29,119 bases of DNA from the NCBI GenBank assembly GCA_003165595.1, contig PLWQ01000020.1, forward strand, positions 167,817 to 196,935, in the 5' to 3' direction. Below, one piece after another: positions 6,589-15,086 of the stretch. Every line of letters starts with the position of its first letter. Position 1 is the first letter of the stretch. The stretch is from Fibrobacterota bacterium (GTDB taxonomy: Bacteria; Fibrobacterota; Chitinivibrionia; Chitinivibrionales; FEN-1185). Both the position numbers and the translations under genes were made by a program. Below the pieces are notes generated by a model. The model did not search any database and was not told the DNA's origin. It saw only the letters and a program-made list of their open reading frames with translations.

Positions 6589-8361
6589 ATGAGCAGGATT
6601 TTCCTGAAAGCGTGCGCAGGGGTCTTTTGCGTGTTTTGCACCGTTGCGAACGCGACCAACGTCGGCGGGCTTATCAGCGCGAATACGGTTTGGGACACGG
6701 CGGGCAGCCCCTATGTCGTTACGGGAAGCAACCTGCTCGTCGATACTCTTGTCACGTTGACCATCCAGCCGGGAGTAACGGTGCGGCTTGATTCGGCAAA
6801 GGCCATCATGGTAAAGGGAAGACTGATTGCGGTGGGAACAGCCGCGGATTCGATTGTAATTACAAAGAACGGAACAGCGAGGTGGGCCAGGCTGTGGTTC
6901 AAGCCGGCATCCGTGTGCAGTTTGAAGTATTGCAGGGTTGAATATGCAGGCAATACAGCTATATATAATGACGCAGGTTCTCTCTCTACCTTTCTTTATA
7001 TAGGCTACTGCACTGTTTCCAATAACCTATGGAGCGGCATCTATACTTGTTCTCAAGCCACAATAACCAATAATGTTATTGCTGATAATTCGGGGGGTGA
7101 AGGTTCTGGTCTACAACCTGATGGTAATGGACAGGGTGGCGGGATTGATAGTTGGTCTTACGGTCCACCAACTCTGATAATCAACAACATAATTTCCAAT
7201 AACTCGGCTTCTTATGGCGGTGGAATAATAGCGGGAGGCGCGTCTGGCTCGGGAGACACCATGATAGTAGCCAATAATACTATCTCGAACAACCTTGCAG
7301 ACATATATGGTGGTGGAATCTGCCTCATGAACTCAGGGACTGCATACAACAATACTATTTCCAGTAACTCGGTTGGAGCAAACGGAATCGGTGGAGGCGG
7401 CATCTACCTTTCGGCTGTGGCTGGAACTCCAATACCTGTAACAAGCAACACTATTTCCAATAACTCAGCTCCCAAGGGCGGTGCTATTTATGATGTGGGG
7501 ACAACGTCGGGCACCGGTTGTTCATCATCCCTCATTCGTTATAACTCAATAACAGACATTTCCTACATTGCTATTTACGAAGGTGTCTGCAACGCCATCA
7601 TTCGCACAAACAACATCTCCGCTACCGGTCTTGCCGTGTATAATGACCTTACTGTTGATGCAGATGCTCGATACAACTACTGGAACAGCCTGAATACCGA
7701 CACGATCAACGCCAGGCTTTTCGACTACTATGACGACTTTGCAAAAGGGATAGTTTATTACAAGCCCTTTCTCAAAGCCCCCTTCAGCGACACCGTCGCC
7801 CCTTCAGCGCCGCTCAACGTGACCGCCGCGACTATTACCGATTCCTCGTTTGCCGTTACCTGGACTAGTCCATCCGACCCAAGCGGGATTTCGGAATACT
7901 ATTACAAGACAGGCCAAGCGCCCGTCTCGGACTTCGACACAACCGGCAGCTTCCATGTCGCACCGGACACTCTTATCTCAGCCGAAGGGATGCTGTATGT
8001 GTGGCTGGTGGACAGCAGCGGTAATCTCAATTACCGGAACAATGATTCGGTAATGCTGACCCATACGGGAATACGGGCGGGCAAAAGCAGTGCCGCTCTC
8101 CGTTTGTCGTTCTCGGTTATGTCCGGCCGATCCTTGACAGGAAGCGTGCTTCGGTATGATGTGCCGGAAAAGACGCAGGTCAGCTTGCTGCTATTTGACA
8201 TATCGGGAAGGCTTGTGAAAACCATGTTTTCCGGCTCAAGGGAACGTGGTTGCTATACGCAAACGCTGCGGGAAAACGATCTTCCTTCCGCAGGCATGTA
8301 TTATGTCAGGTTCCGGGCCGGGGAGTTCACGCTGGTAAAGAGACTCGCGGTTCTGAGGTAG
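6589..8361 (+). CDS. Secreted right-handed beta-helix protein with FN3 and T9SS-like C-terminal domains
   Basis: The product has 590 residues from ATG 6589, chosen because GGGGG precedes it and MSRIFLKACAG opens a clean signal peptide ending at VANA. An in-frame ATG at 6553 would bury this signal. Residues about 30 to 400 form parallel beta-helix rungs with repeated N-N-T-I-S-N-N-S and GGG-I turns, as in polysaccharide lyase or pectinase-like passenger proteins. No catalytic residues can be assigned. A fibronectin type III-like domain starts at APSAPLNVTAA (about residue 405). The end carries LLLFDISGRLVK and GMYYVRF, a T9SS type A-like sorting domain. It is likely a secreted or surface carbohydrate-binding or adhesin-like protein. 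The helix rungs are AT-richer than the C-terminal part. Confidence 0.85.
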   Translation: MSRIFLKACAGVFCVFCTVANATNVGGLISANTVWDTAGSPYVVTGSNLLVDTLVTLTIQPGVTVRLDSAKAIMVKGRLIAVGTAADSIVITKNGTARWARLWFKPASVCSLKYCRVEYAGNTAIYNDAGSLSTFLYIGYCTVSNNLWSGIYTCSQATITNNVIADNSGGEGSGLQPDGNGQGGGIDSWSYGPPTLIINNIISNNSASYGGGIIAGGASGSGDTMIVANNTISNNLADIYGGGICLMNSGTAYNNTISSNSVGANGIGGGGIYLSAVAGTPIPVTSNTISNNSAPKGGAIYDVGTTSGTGCSSSLIRYNSITDISYIAIYEGVCNAIIRTNNISATGLAVYNDLTVDADARYNYWNSLNTDTINARLFDYYDDFAKGIVYYKPFLKAPFSDTVAPSAPLNVTAATITDSSFAVTWTSPSDPSGISEYYYKTGQAPVSDFDTTGSFHVAPDTLISAEGMLYVWLVDSSGNLNYRNNDSVMLTHTGIRAGKSSAALRLSFSVMSGRSLTGSVLRYDVPEKTQVSLLLFDISGRLVKTMFSGSRERGCYTQTLRENDLPSAGMYYVRFRAGEFTLVKRLAVLR

Positions 8362-8366
8362 CGTTC

Positions 8367-8389
8367 TTTGTCAAGGGTGATTTGACAAA
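8367..8389. other. 8-bp inverted repeat between two secreted-protein genes
   Basis: TTTGTCAA (8367-8374) pairs with TTGACAAA (8382-8389) around GGGTGAT. It may be a regulator operator or a weak hairpin ending the upstream transcript. No T-tract follows on the plus strand, so a terminator role is doubtful. Confidence 0.35.
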
Positions 8390-8407
8390 AAAGAAACGGA
8401 GTGCGGC

Positions 8408-10555
8408 ATGGGAGTTCGACAGAGGAAGCGCGTGTTTCTCGGTTCCGTGGCGGCAATTGCCGTGGTGGGCCTGTTTCCCATCCGCTGCAGCAAACAAACC
8501 AATCCGGTGGCCTCAGCTCCGCCGGCTGCCATCCAATCCGCGACGCAGATAATTTCGGCTGCAAACGGCGGAGCCATCACGCTTCCAGGCGGAAGCTCTG
8601 TTGCGATTGCTCCAGGAACATTTCCCACCGACACGACCATGACGCTTTCATTGTTTTCCGAAATGGGTAAGCAGCCGCCGAACGGCCTGATTCAAAGCGT
8701 GGGCGTCAGCCTGAGACTTGCGTTTGGCGGAAGCGCAAAAAAGTCCTCAGGGCCCATCGCGGCGAAAAGGGCAGTGCTGCCGTCCAGCGGTCTCGAGCTT
8801 GTGATAGCGTACGATTCGAACATGACGGCTTTGACAGGGTCGGATGCCATGGCCGACGTCGTGGATCTTTCGGGCAACGACAATTTTGTTTGTCCTCCCG
8901 GCACCTATGATTCCGCCAGTCGTACAGCCACCTACACCGTTCAATTGCCGGTTGTGAGTGAAATGGCAAACATCACTGTGGGCCAGGCGAATTTTAACCC
9001 CGCGATCACGGGCGCGGTTCCTCCCCGGTACGGCCCCAGGATTTGGACCAAAACCGGCTGGGCCGCGTTTCCGCAGGGTTTCGACAAGACCAAGAAGACG
9101 CTTGTGGTGGTCCACGGAATCCTGAGCAATGTGGAGGCGGCATTCGGACCGTGCCTGAACGACATCATGACCGCGGGAGGGTACGACCAGGTGATCGGTT
9201 TCGATTACGACTGGACGAAAAGCGCCGATCAAGAGGGAACCCTGCTCGCCGATTTTCTCGATTCACTCAACCGCGCCGGCTTGTCGCAGGTTGATGTGGA
9301 GGCCCATAGTTACGGCGGCCTGGTTTCCCTCGATGCGCTTTCCAAGAGCCTCATAAAGGTGAACAACTTGATCACGGAAGGCACGCCGCTTGCAGGAACT
9401 CCTTTGGCAAGCATGGCGCTTTCGGCGGAAGCGGCGAAGAATACCCTGGTGCCTCTGCTGACCGATCTTTACAACCGGGAGGGATTGCCGGACCTTTCGA
9501 ACTACGCCCATCTGACTCTGGATCAAAGAAGCGCGATCGATAATGAGCTGGGCCAGGTTGGATTTCCCACAAACCTGACGACACTGCAGGATCTTGTCAA
9601 GGCCGGTTTGACCAACGGCTTCATTAATGATCTGTCGAAGGGCAGCGCAGTCATCAACCAGGTTGTTTCCGGCCCGAATCCGCCGAACTTCATCAGGGTG
9701 GCGGGAACGAAGAACACCATGAATCCGAATCTTGACAATTGGCTGTTTAACGGCCAGGCCAACGACACCTACACGCCGAGCACCAGCGCGGCGGGCAACG
9801 GCTTGGGCCTGCCGGGCCCTGCGGCGTTTTACTTCAATGAGGAGCACGAGAAGCTCGAGTGCAACCAGGACGTGATCAAGGACGTCGGCATTGCGGTGAA
9901 GAATGGAACCGGCGTCACCTGCACCGATTCGATTTTCCCCACAGGCCGGTCCTTCGATTCTGCCGGCGGCAGCGGCAGCGTGACCGTGACCGCCGGAAGC
10001 GGCTGCGCATGGACGGCTGAAGTCGACAATGTGGACTGGATAACGGTGACGTCGAGCGGCAGCAACACCGGCAGCGGCACCGTGGACTTTTCGGTGCAGC
10101 CGAACGCAAGCACCGATCCCAGGACCGGTTCGCTGTTTGTCGCGGGCAAAGAGTTCGCAATTGTCCAGACGGGGAGAAACGGGGGCGGCACCACGTCGCC
10201 AGACAGTTTCCCCACGGGCATTCCTACGGGCATGTATACGGCCGATGTCGTGTTGACAAGTGTCGATGGTACCACCTACAATCTCCCGAGTTTCGCGGAC
10301 ACGAATACGGGCGGTCCGTCATTTTCCCAGAGTCTTTTGAGCAACATAAACTCATTCTTGAGTCAGGTGGACGGCGTCGATGCCAACGGGTGTTCCACCA
10401 CGTCCGCGATTTCCTTTACGCCGTGGAACGGAACTTCGTTCAAGATGATCGGGACCCTTGTCATCGTGTGCCCGCCCTGCGGAACCACCGGTTTTTGTTA
10501 CGTGGGCGGTACGGCTTACATCACCTACACGGTCACGAGGGATGCGGGACAATAG
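8408..10555 (+). CDS. Lipase-like alpha/beta hydrolase lipoprotein with BACON-like domain
   Basis: The product has 715 residues. The N-terminus has basic residues (RQRKR), a hydrophobic stretch and Cys27 followed by SKQTNP, suggesting a lipoprotein, although PIRC is a poor lipobox. Residues 40 to 200 form a beta-rich region starting with GGAITLPGGSSVAIAPG, a ZU5-like pattern. The hydrolase core has VVVHG (233-237), FDYDW (265-269) and AHSYGG (299-304) with nucleophile Ser301. Asp453 (GQAND) and His480 (EEHEKL) are plausible triad partners. Residues 513 to 588 resemble a BACON domain (GGSGSVTVTAGSGCAWTAE, DWITV, then FAIVQTG), typically linked to carbohydrate or mucin binding. It lacks the T9SS-like tail of its neighbours. 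CGGAG lies 7 bases before the start. Confidence 0.8.
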   Translation: MGVRQRKRVFLGSVAAIAVVGLFPIRCSKQTNPVASAPPAAIQSATQIISAANGGAITLPGGSSVAIAPGTFPTDTTMTLSLFSEMGKQPPNGLIQSVGVSLRLAFGGSAKKSSGPIAAKRAVLPSSGLELVIAYDSNMTALTGSDAMADVVDLSGNDNFVCPPGTYDSASRTATYTVQLPVVSEMANITVGQANFNPAITGAVPPRYGPRIWTKTGWAAFPQGFDKTKKTLVVVHGILSNVEAAFGPCLNDIMTAGGYDQVIGFDYDWTKSADQEGTLLADFLDSLNRAGLSQVDVEAHSYGGLVSLDALSKSLIKVNNLITEGTPLAGTPLASMALSAEAAKNTLVPLLTDLYNREGLPDLSNYAHLTLDQRSAIDNELGQVGFPTNLTTLQDLVKAGLTNGFINDLSKGSAVINQVVSGPNPPNFIRVAGTKNTMNPNLDNWLFNGQANDTYTPSTSAAGNGLGLPGPAAFYFNEEHEKLECNQDVIKDVGIAVKNGTGVTCTDSIFPTGRSFDSAGGSGSVTVTAGSGCAWTAEVDNVDWITVTSSGSNTGSGTVDFSVQPNASTDPRTGSLFVAGKEFAIVQTGRNGGGTTSPDSFPTGIPTGMYTADVVLTSVDGTTYNLPSFADTNTGGPSFSQSLLSNINSFLSQVDGVDANGCSTTSAISFTPWNGTSFKMIGTLVIVCPPCGTTGFCYVGGTAYITYTVTRDAGQ

Positions 10556-10604
10556 GAAGAATTTTCAACCCCCCGTTAACTGAATGGAAAAGAGCCCTCG
10601 CGCG

Positions 10605-12164
10605 TTAGCGTTTCAGCAAAACAATTTTCCCGTTTCTCACCACATGGTCTTGGCTTCGGCTTCCCGAAAGCGCCATGGTAACAATGTACAACCCGCACGC
10701 TTCCGGGCCTGCATTCCATTGCATCGAATGTTGTCCCGATGCAATGCCGGCCTCGTGCAAGTGCCGAACGACTCTGCCGGAACTTGTCGCAACATTCACG
10801 TCTATTGCGCTATTGTCAAGGGGCGTCGAATATCGGATAATGGCGCCATACTTACTCGCAATCACATCGAACGTGCATCTTGTTTCGAACGTTGATTCAT
10901 AATCCGAAGACAACACTCCGGCAGAGGCGACAGGTTGTGTCGGGCGAACAGAGGTAAGCGCAATTTGCCCCTTAAGCATTTTGCCGCCGTCGCCGGTGAG
11001 CCGAAGATAGTAATCCGACGAACACGCGGTGCCGTCTTCGTCGCTCAAACTAATAAACGTGGTTCCCGTTGGGATGGCGGTTGCGTCGGCAGCAGTTTTG
11101 GCAATCTGGTTTCCTTCGTTGAACTCGTCGAACATGGAAATGTAAATCCCCTGACAACCGGCCTTTATTGCATTGTAGAATTCCAACCACATAAGGTTGC
11201 CGTGCGTGCGCTGGCGCAAAGAGTTGTCGCCGGGAAGAACGCAGGGCTGATAGTCAACACCGTTGGCATTGCAATCGGCCTGGTCGGGCACAATAAAATT
11301 TGAATAGATTCCGTTAGCGCCGTTTGCGTCGCTGAAAGCGCCGATTAGCCAGGGCGACAGCATGTTGAACGCGTGGTAGACGCCCAGAAATCCAGGTCTC
11401 GAACCCCCGGTTCCGGTGCGCCATTCGCGCGGCACGCCGCCGATAACATAGCAGCCTTGGGCCTTGAACCAGTTGACAACGTCGATGCAGGTGGCGGAAT
11501 CCCACGGATGATTGGAATCGTTGAACCCGAACCCCCAAATGCACACAACCGGTTTGCCGTTCTGTTTTGCGTACATCGAAGACGACGCAAGCGCCGACAT
11601 CTTGTTTGTCCAGTCTGTTTTCATTTGCGTTTGCATACTGGTCCAGCCCGTTGCGTCGTACATGATGTAAAACTTGACGCTGTTGGCTTCCGCTGCGATG
11701 CGAACTTTTGCAGCCATCGAATCCCGCGTCGGGCCTTCTCCGCCTACCGGATTAAATCGCTGCAGCGCGGCGCAGTCTATTCCGTATTGGTGCATCCACC
11801 CGAACTGTGTATTTACCGTCGATTGATCGAAGGATGAAAACAGCTTTGCGCCCTGGCCGTTGCCGAGGTTCGCGTATGCGGTTTGATAACTTTTGTCGTA
11901 TTCCCGCATGTCGGGCCAGCTTTTGATTCCTTGATTTGTAGGAGACGGCGGAGAGCCCCAGTTGTTGGCCCAATGCCACCATCCGTTTATCGGTGCGCCG
12001 TCGCCCGTGCAGGCAAACCATCCCTGATAGCCTACGGTTACTTTTCCTACGACATCTCCGGCGCCGCTCGCAGCACGTACAGGAGCGGCCGAAAGAAACG
12101 CAACCACAAAGACGATGCCTGGCAGCGAAAATTGCCTCATTGCCTTTTTCGATACGTACTTCAT
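10605..12164 (-). CDS. Secreted GH99/GH71-like glycoside hydrolase
   Basis: The product has 519 residues from ATG 12164, which follows AAGGAGG by five bases; an upstream ATG at 12194 lies outside this ribosome site. A signal peptide ends near VRAA. The catalytic region begins with VTVGYQGWF and contains NGWWHW, KFYIMYDATGW, PVVCIWGFGF and ISMFDEFNEGNQI. The last motif parallels the GH99 catalytic pair spaced E-x-x-E, here Glu347 and Glu350. GH99 and GH71 enzymes cleave alpha-mannan or alpha-1,3-glucan, but this subgroup is uncharacterised, so the substrate is unknown. The C-terminus, with SGRVVRHL and GLYIVTM, is a T9SS-like sorting tail. It lies downstream of the GH141-like gene on the same strand, and the intervening 150 bases hold a palindromic repeat. 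Confidence 0.8.
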   Translation of the reverse strand: MKYVSKKAMRQFSLPGIVFVVAFLSAAPVRAASGAGDVVGKVTVGYQGWFACTGDGAPINGWWHWANNWGSPPSPTNQGIKSWPDMREYDKSYQTAYANLGNGQGAKLFSSFDQSTVNTQFGWMHQYGIDCAALQRFNPVGGEGPTRDSMAAKVRIAAEANSVKFYIMYDATGWTSMQTQMKTDWTNKMSALASSSMYAKQNGKPVVCIWGFGFNDSNHPWDSATCIDVVNWFKAQGCYVIGGVPREWRTGTGGSRPGFLGVYHAFNMLSPWLIGAFSDANGANGIYSNFIVPDQADCNANGVDYQPCVLPGDNSLRQRTHGNLMWLEFYNAIKAGCQGIYISMFDEFNEGNQIAKTAADATAIPTGTTFISLSDEDGTACSSDYYLRLTGDGGKMLKGQIALTSVRPTQPVASAGVLSSDYESTFETRCTFDVIASKYGAIIRYSTPLDNSAIDVNVATSSGRVVRHLHEAGIASGQHSMQWNAGPEACGLYIVTMALSGSRSQDHVVRNGKIVLLKR

Positions 12165-12204
12165 GGATTCCTCCTTATACTCATTTGCGTTCAAGTCGAC
12201 CGTA

Positions 12205-12298
12205 TGTCATTGCGAGGAGTCCACGACGAAGCAATCTCGACCGTATGAGATCGCCACGCGGAGTTTATCCTGAGGTTGTCGAAGGACTCGCGATGACA
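12205..12298. repeat. Palindromic intergenic repeat element
   Basis: The ends are inverted: TGTCATTGCGAG at 12205-12216 and CTCGCGATGACA at 12287-12298 (one mismatch). Inside is TCCTGAGGTTGTCGAAGGA (12268-12286), a form of the widespread CCTGAG-x-x-TGTCGAAGG repeat. An 11-base direct repeat TCGACCGTATG occurs at 12196-12206 and 12237-12247. It resembles a small non-coding mobile repeat (MITE or REP type) lying between two hydrolase genes. It also sits where a terminator for the upstream gene might be expected. Confidence 0.6.
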
Positions 12299-12316
12299 CC
12301 CATGCTCAAATTCGTA

Positions 12317-14680
12317 TTAGTTCACCAAAATCTTCCTGGTTACAGCGCCCTGCGCGCTGCGAATTGTTGCGAAATAGATTCCGTTGCCGAGAGTGGCAGG
12401 ACCAATTTCAAAACTCGAATTTCCGCAACCTGAAAAGCTCTTAACAACTCTTCCGGCCGCAGTTGTGAGACGTACATGATATTTTCCGTCATGCGAAACA
12501 AAAAGTTTCCCTTCACGAAACAGAATAGTACCACACCCGCCTTTTGAGAATGCAGCACCGTACTTTGCCGGGTTGAGCGTTGCAACCGCCGCTACCGGCA
12601 TCACGCCAAACGAATCCATGGGAAAGTTCTTGAACCCGAGCATCAATGCCGGTGAGCCCGACTTAACGGTAAAATCCCCTCTGGGCTTGTAGTTGGGAAA
12701 TACTTTTGTCGTATCCGTAAACAGGGGATCACCGGCAACAGAATGAACATCGAGCCCGGCAGCATGCCAGTTCGCCCAGGTAACGCTTCCCGCTTCCGTG
12801 GATACGTTCCCGGCGCCGGAGGAAATAACATTCGAGTCGAGCATCCGGATATGACTGCTGATGGTGTCGGCAACGAAGTTAGGGTTGGTAATGGGCGAGA
12901 AAAAGTTGCACCAGTACGGTTGTCCGCTTGTAAAGATGTTTCGGGCAAGGTAATCGTTTGAACCCCACCACACGCCGGTTATGGTCGTATTTGCCCCGTA
13001 GGCAAGGATGTTGTTTGTCCACGTATTGTGCCTGCTCCATTGCACTTTAAGACCGCTTCCCAGCAGCAAATTGTTGTACAGCAGATAGTTTGACGACTGA
13101 TCGTCAAGATCGAGTCCGAACAATCCCTGCCTCACTTCCCAGCGGTTGTTGTGAATTACCGTCGTCTTTACGGCATCCAGCTGCGTGGCCGACGTATCGC
13201 TCTGAAAATCCAGATTGCGATCGCGTCCCCACGAATTAAACGGGCCGTGGTCGGATGTTTCGAGGACGGAATTATAAACCCAGTTGTACGAAACTTCGTG
13301 GCCCGCAAAGCAGCCGCTGCCTATATTGATGGCAGCGCGCGGGCAATCGTGAATGGTATTATGGCGAACCGTGTCGTATTGAGCAATGGTCATGTCGACG
13401 CCGGCCGTTTGTTTTTCGAATCTTCCGAAATGATTCATGCTGTTGTTTTCCACGGTACAATATGCAGGGAAGTCGGAGGTGAGCGGTCCTGGAGTTCTGT
13501 CGTTGCAGGCGGTGGCCGTAGACCACAAGAACGGACACCGTACCGCGCTCATGAGTCCGTCGAGATTGACGCACGATGCGCCTGCGTCAACAAACGCATT
13601 ATTGTACACAACGTTGTACCAGTTGTAGCCGCTCATGAAGATGCCATTTCCGCCGATCTGGTCGAACAGGCAGTTTTCCACCCTGATATTGTCGGAATTT
13701 TCCGTGTAGATGCAGCCGGTTCGCGCAATATGCCAATCGCTACGCAAAATTGCCTCGTAGGGCTTGCTGAACAATGTGCGGTACGTTTGCGTAAAGGTGA
13801 TGCCGCTCAAAGTAAGGTAAGAAACTTTTGTCGTTGCATTGCCCACAATGCGTATGAGTTCGTCCTGCGATGCCAGCTCTATTCTCGACGCGCTCAAGTT
13901 GGTTCCCAACGGCGGGTAGAAGAAAAGCTGGCCAGTTGACTTTCTGTAAAACCATTCTCCGGGCGCGTCCAACTCTTCAAAAATGTTTTCGACCATCCGG
14001 TAGGTTGCGTGCATATCGCTGCCGTTGTTGTTGTCGCCCGACCATTTGAGCGTAACGGAATCCGTGCCCACCTTGCCGGTGATGGTAAATGAATTTCCGC
14101 CCCAGAGGTTTGGATGCAGCGCACGCACATATCCTGGTCCTTCGGCCGGATTGGCCCATCGAGCAACACGGGAATGGCTGATGCAGTCGGCGGCGTAGCC
14201 GTCGAGAATTACGGTGGTGGAATCAAAATTAGGGTAACGGGCCAGTATCTGCCGTTTCCCGTTTAGAAAGAGCTGGTCTACCTTGAGGCCGGGTGAAATG
14301 GTGGCAACCATTATTTGACCGGTGCTTACTTTCCAGAGAAGCGAATCGGGCAGCTTGATTCCGCCACTCACAACCGGAATTTCGGATCCGAAGGCCTTGT
14401 AAATAATCGGCGCGGATTGTGAACCGGAATTCGGGGGACCAAAAACAACAGGCGTATCCAGATAATATGTGCCGCCGCGAAGGTAGACGGTAACCGGCGT
14501 GTTGCCGATTTTGAGAATATCCGCCTTGTCGCGGGCCGCGGCAAGTGTTGCCAGTGGTGCGGCCAGCGTCCCGTCGCTCGCATCTTTGCCGGTTGGAGAA
14601 ACGTAAATTTCCGCCGCATCAACAGTGAATTGGGCGCAATGGACAACAACCACAATTGTAAACAACCATTTAAAGTTCAT
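12317..14680 (-). CDS. Secreted GH141-like right-handed beta-helix glycoside hydrolase
   Basis: The product has 787 residues from ATG 14680, preceded by GGAGG; the upstream in-frame ATG at 14710 lacks a site. A signal peptide ends near DAA. The N-terminal EIYVSPTGKDASDGT, then APLATLAAARD, YLRGGTYYL, and PIIYKAFGSEIPVVSGG are the family hallmark of GH141-like proteins, which include bacterial fucosidase and xylanase members. The SDHGPFNSWGRDR segment (about residues 476-488) is a conserved feature of that family, probably near the active site. The end has VRLTTAAGRVVKSF and GIYFATI, a T9SS-like tail. Divergent from the esterase gene, it probably shares a regulatory region with it. The substrate is not proven; fucosyl or xylosyl linkages are candidates. 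Confidence 0.82.
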   Translation of the reverse strand: MNFKWLFTIVVVVHCAQFTVDAAEIYVSPTGKDASDGTLAAPLATLAAARDKADILKIGNTPVTVYLRGGTYYLDTPVVFGPPNSGSQSAPIIYKAFGSEIPVVSGGIKLPDSLLWKVSTGQIMVATISPGLKVDQLFLNGKRQILARYPNFDSTTVILDGYAADCISHSRVARWANPAEGPGYVRALHPNLWGGNSFTITGKVGTDSVTLKWSGDNNNGSDMHATYRMVENIFEELDAPGEWFYRKSTGQLFFYPPLGTNLSASRIELASQDELIRIVGNATTKVSYLTLSGITFTQTYRTLFSKPYEAILRSDWHIARTGCIYTENSDNIRVENCLFDQIGGNGIFMSGYNWYNVVYNNAFVDAGASCVNLDGLMSAVRCPFLWSTATACNDRTPGPLTSDFPAYCTVENNSMNHFGRFEKQTAGVDMTIAQYDTVRHNTIHDCPRAAINIGSGCFAGHEVSYNWVYNSVLETSDHGPFNSWGRDRNLDFQSDTSATQLDAVKTTVIHNNRWEVRQGLFGLDLDDQSSNYLLYNNLLLGSGLKVQWSRHNTWTNNILAYGANTTITGVWWGSNDYLARNIFTSGQPYWCNFFSPITNPNFVADTISSHIRMLDSNVISSGAGNVSTEAGSVTWANWHAAGLDVHSVAGDPLFTDTTKVFPNYKPRGDFTVKSGSPALMLGFKNFPMDSFGVMPVAAVATLNPAKYGAAFSKGGCGTILFREGKLFVSHDGKYHVRLTTAAGRVVKSFSGCGNSSFEIGPATLGNGIYFATIRSAQGAVTRKILVN

Positions 14681-15086
14681 GCATCCTCCAGAAACAAAAA
14701 CCTTCTGCAAACAGCTAGGTTATGAGCCTGTTAACGTGATAGGCTCTAATTTATGACCGAGGAGGTGGCAAAATAGAGGTGAACCTTTTACTTTATTTAA
14801 TCGTTGATATATTTATGTATTTAACCATACTTATTTCGCCAGTACAGGCCGTGACGTCGTTGATCTCCGTATCAACGCTTTTTGTGTCTTATTCGGCCAA
14901 GGCCGCCGATCGCGGCCGTTCCTCAAGTTCATAGCAGCACCATGGCAGCTTCCAGGTCGGCAGTTGGCAAACGCGCAATCGCAATATATAAATGAATCAA
15001 TTGGCTTGTTGTAAAACTGCCGGGAACGGTTTCTTAAGAAGCTATTTTGATTTGTGTTTAGCTTGTTGGGGACAGAATAGGGCGGG
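14681..15086. other. Divergent intergenic region with hairpin and candidate promoter
   Basis: This 406-base spacer separates the divergent GH141-like and esterase genes. GAGCCT (14724-14729) and AGGCTC (14741-14746) form a hairpin around 11 bases, which may be an operator or leader structure. A candidate plus-strand promoter lies at 14964-14992. A 51-codon GTG frame (14779-14934) was considered too weak. The rest is AT-rich without further structure. Confidence 0.5.
14964..14992 (+). promoter_or_regulatory. Candidate sigma70-type promoter for the esterase gene
   Basis: TTGGCA (14964-14969) and TATAAA (14987-14992) are separated by 17 bases. This gives one -35 mismatch and one -10 mismatch to consensus. 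The predicted start near 14999 would leave a leader of about 90-120 bases. Confidence 0.4.

Noticed and set aside
14779-14934. 51-codon GTG frame with a hydrophobic start between the GH141-like and esterase genes
   Set aside because: The only GGAGG lies about 14 bases upstream, too far, and the C-terminal half looks random; it is also AT-rich spacer sequence.
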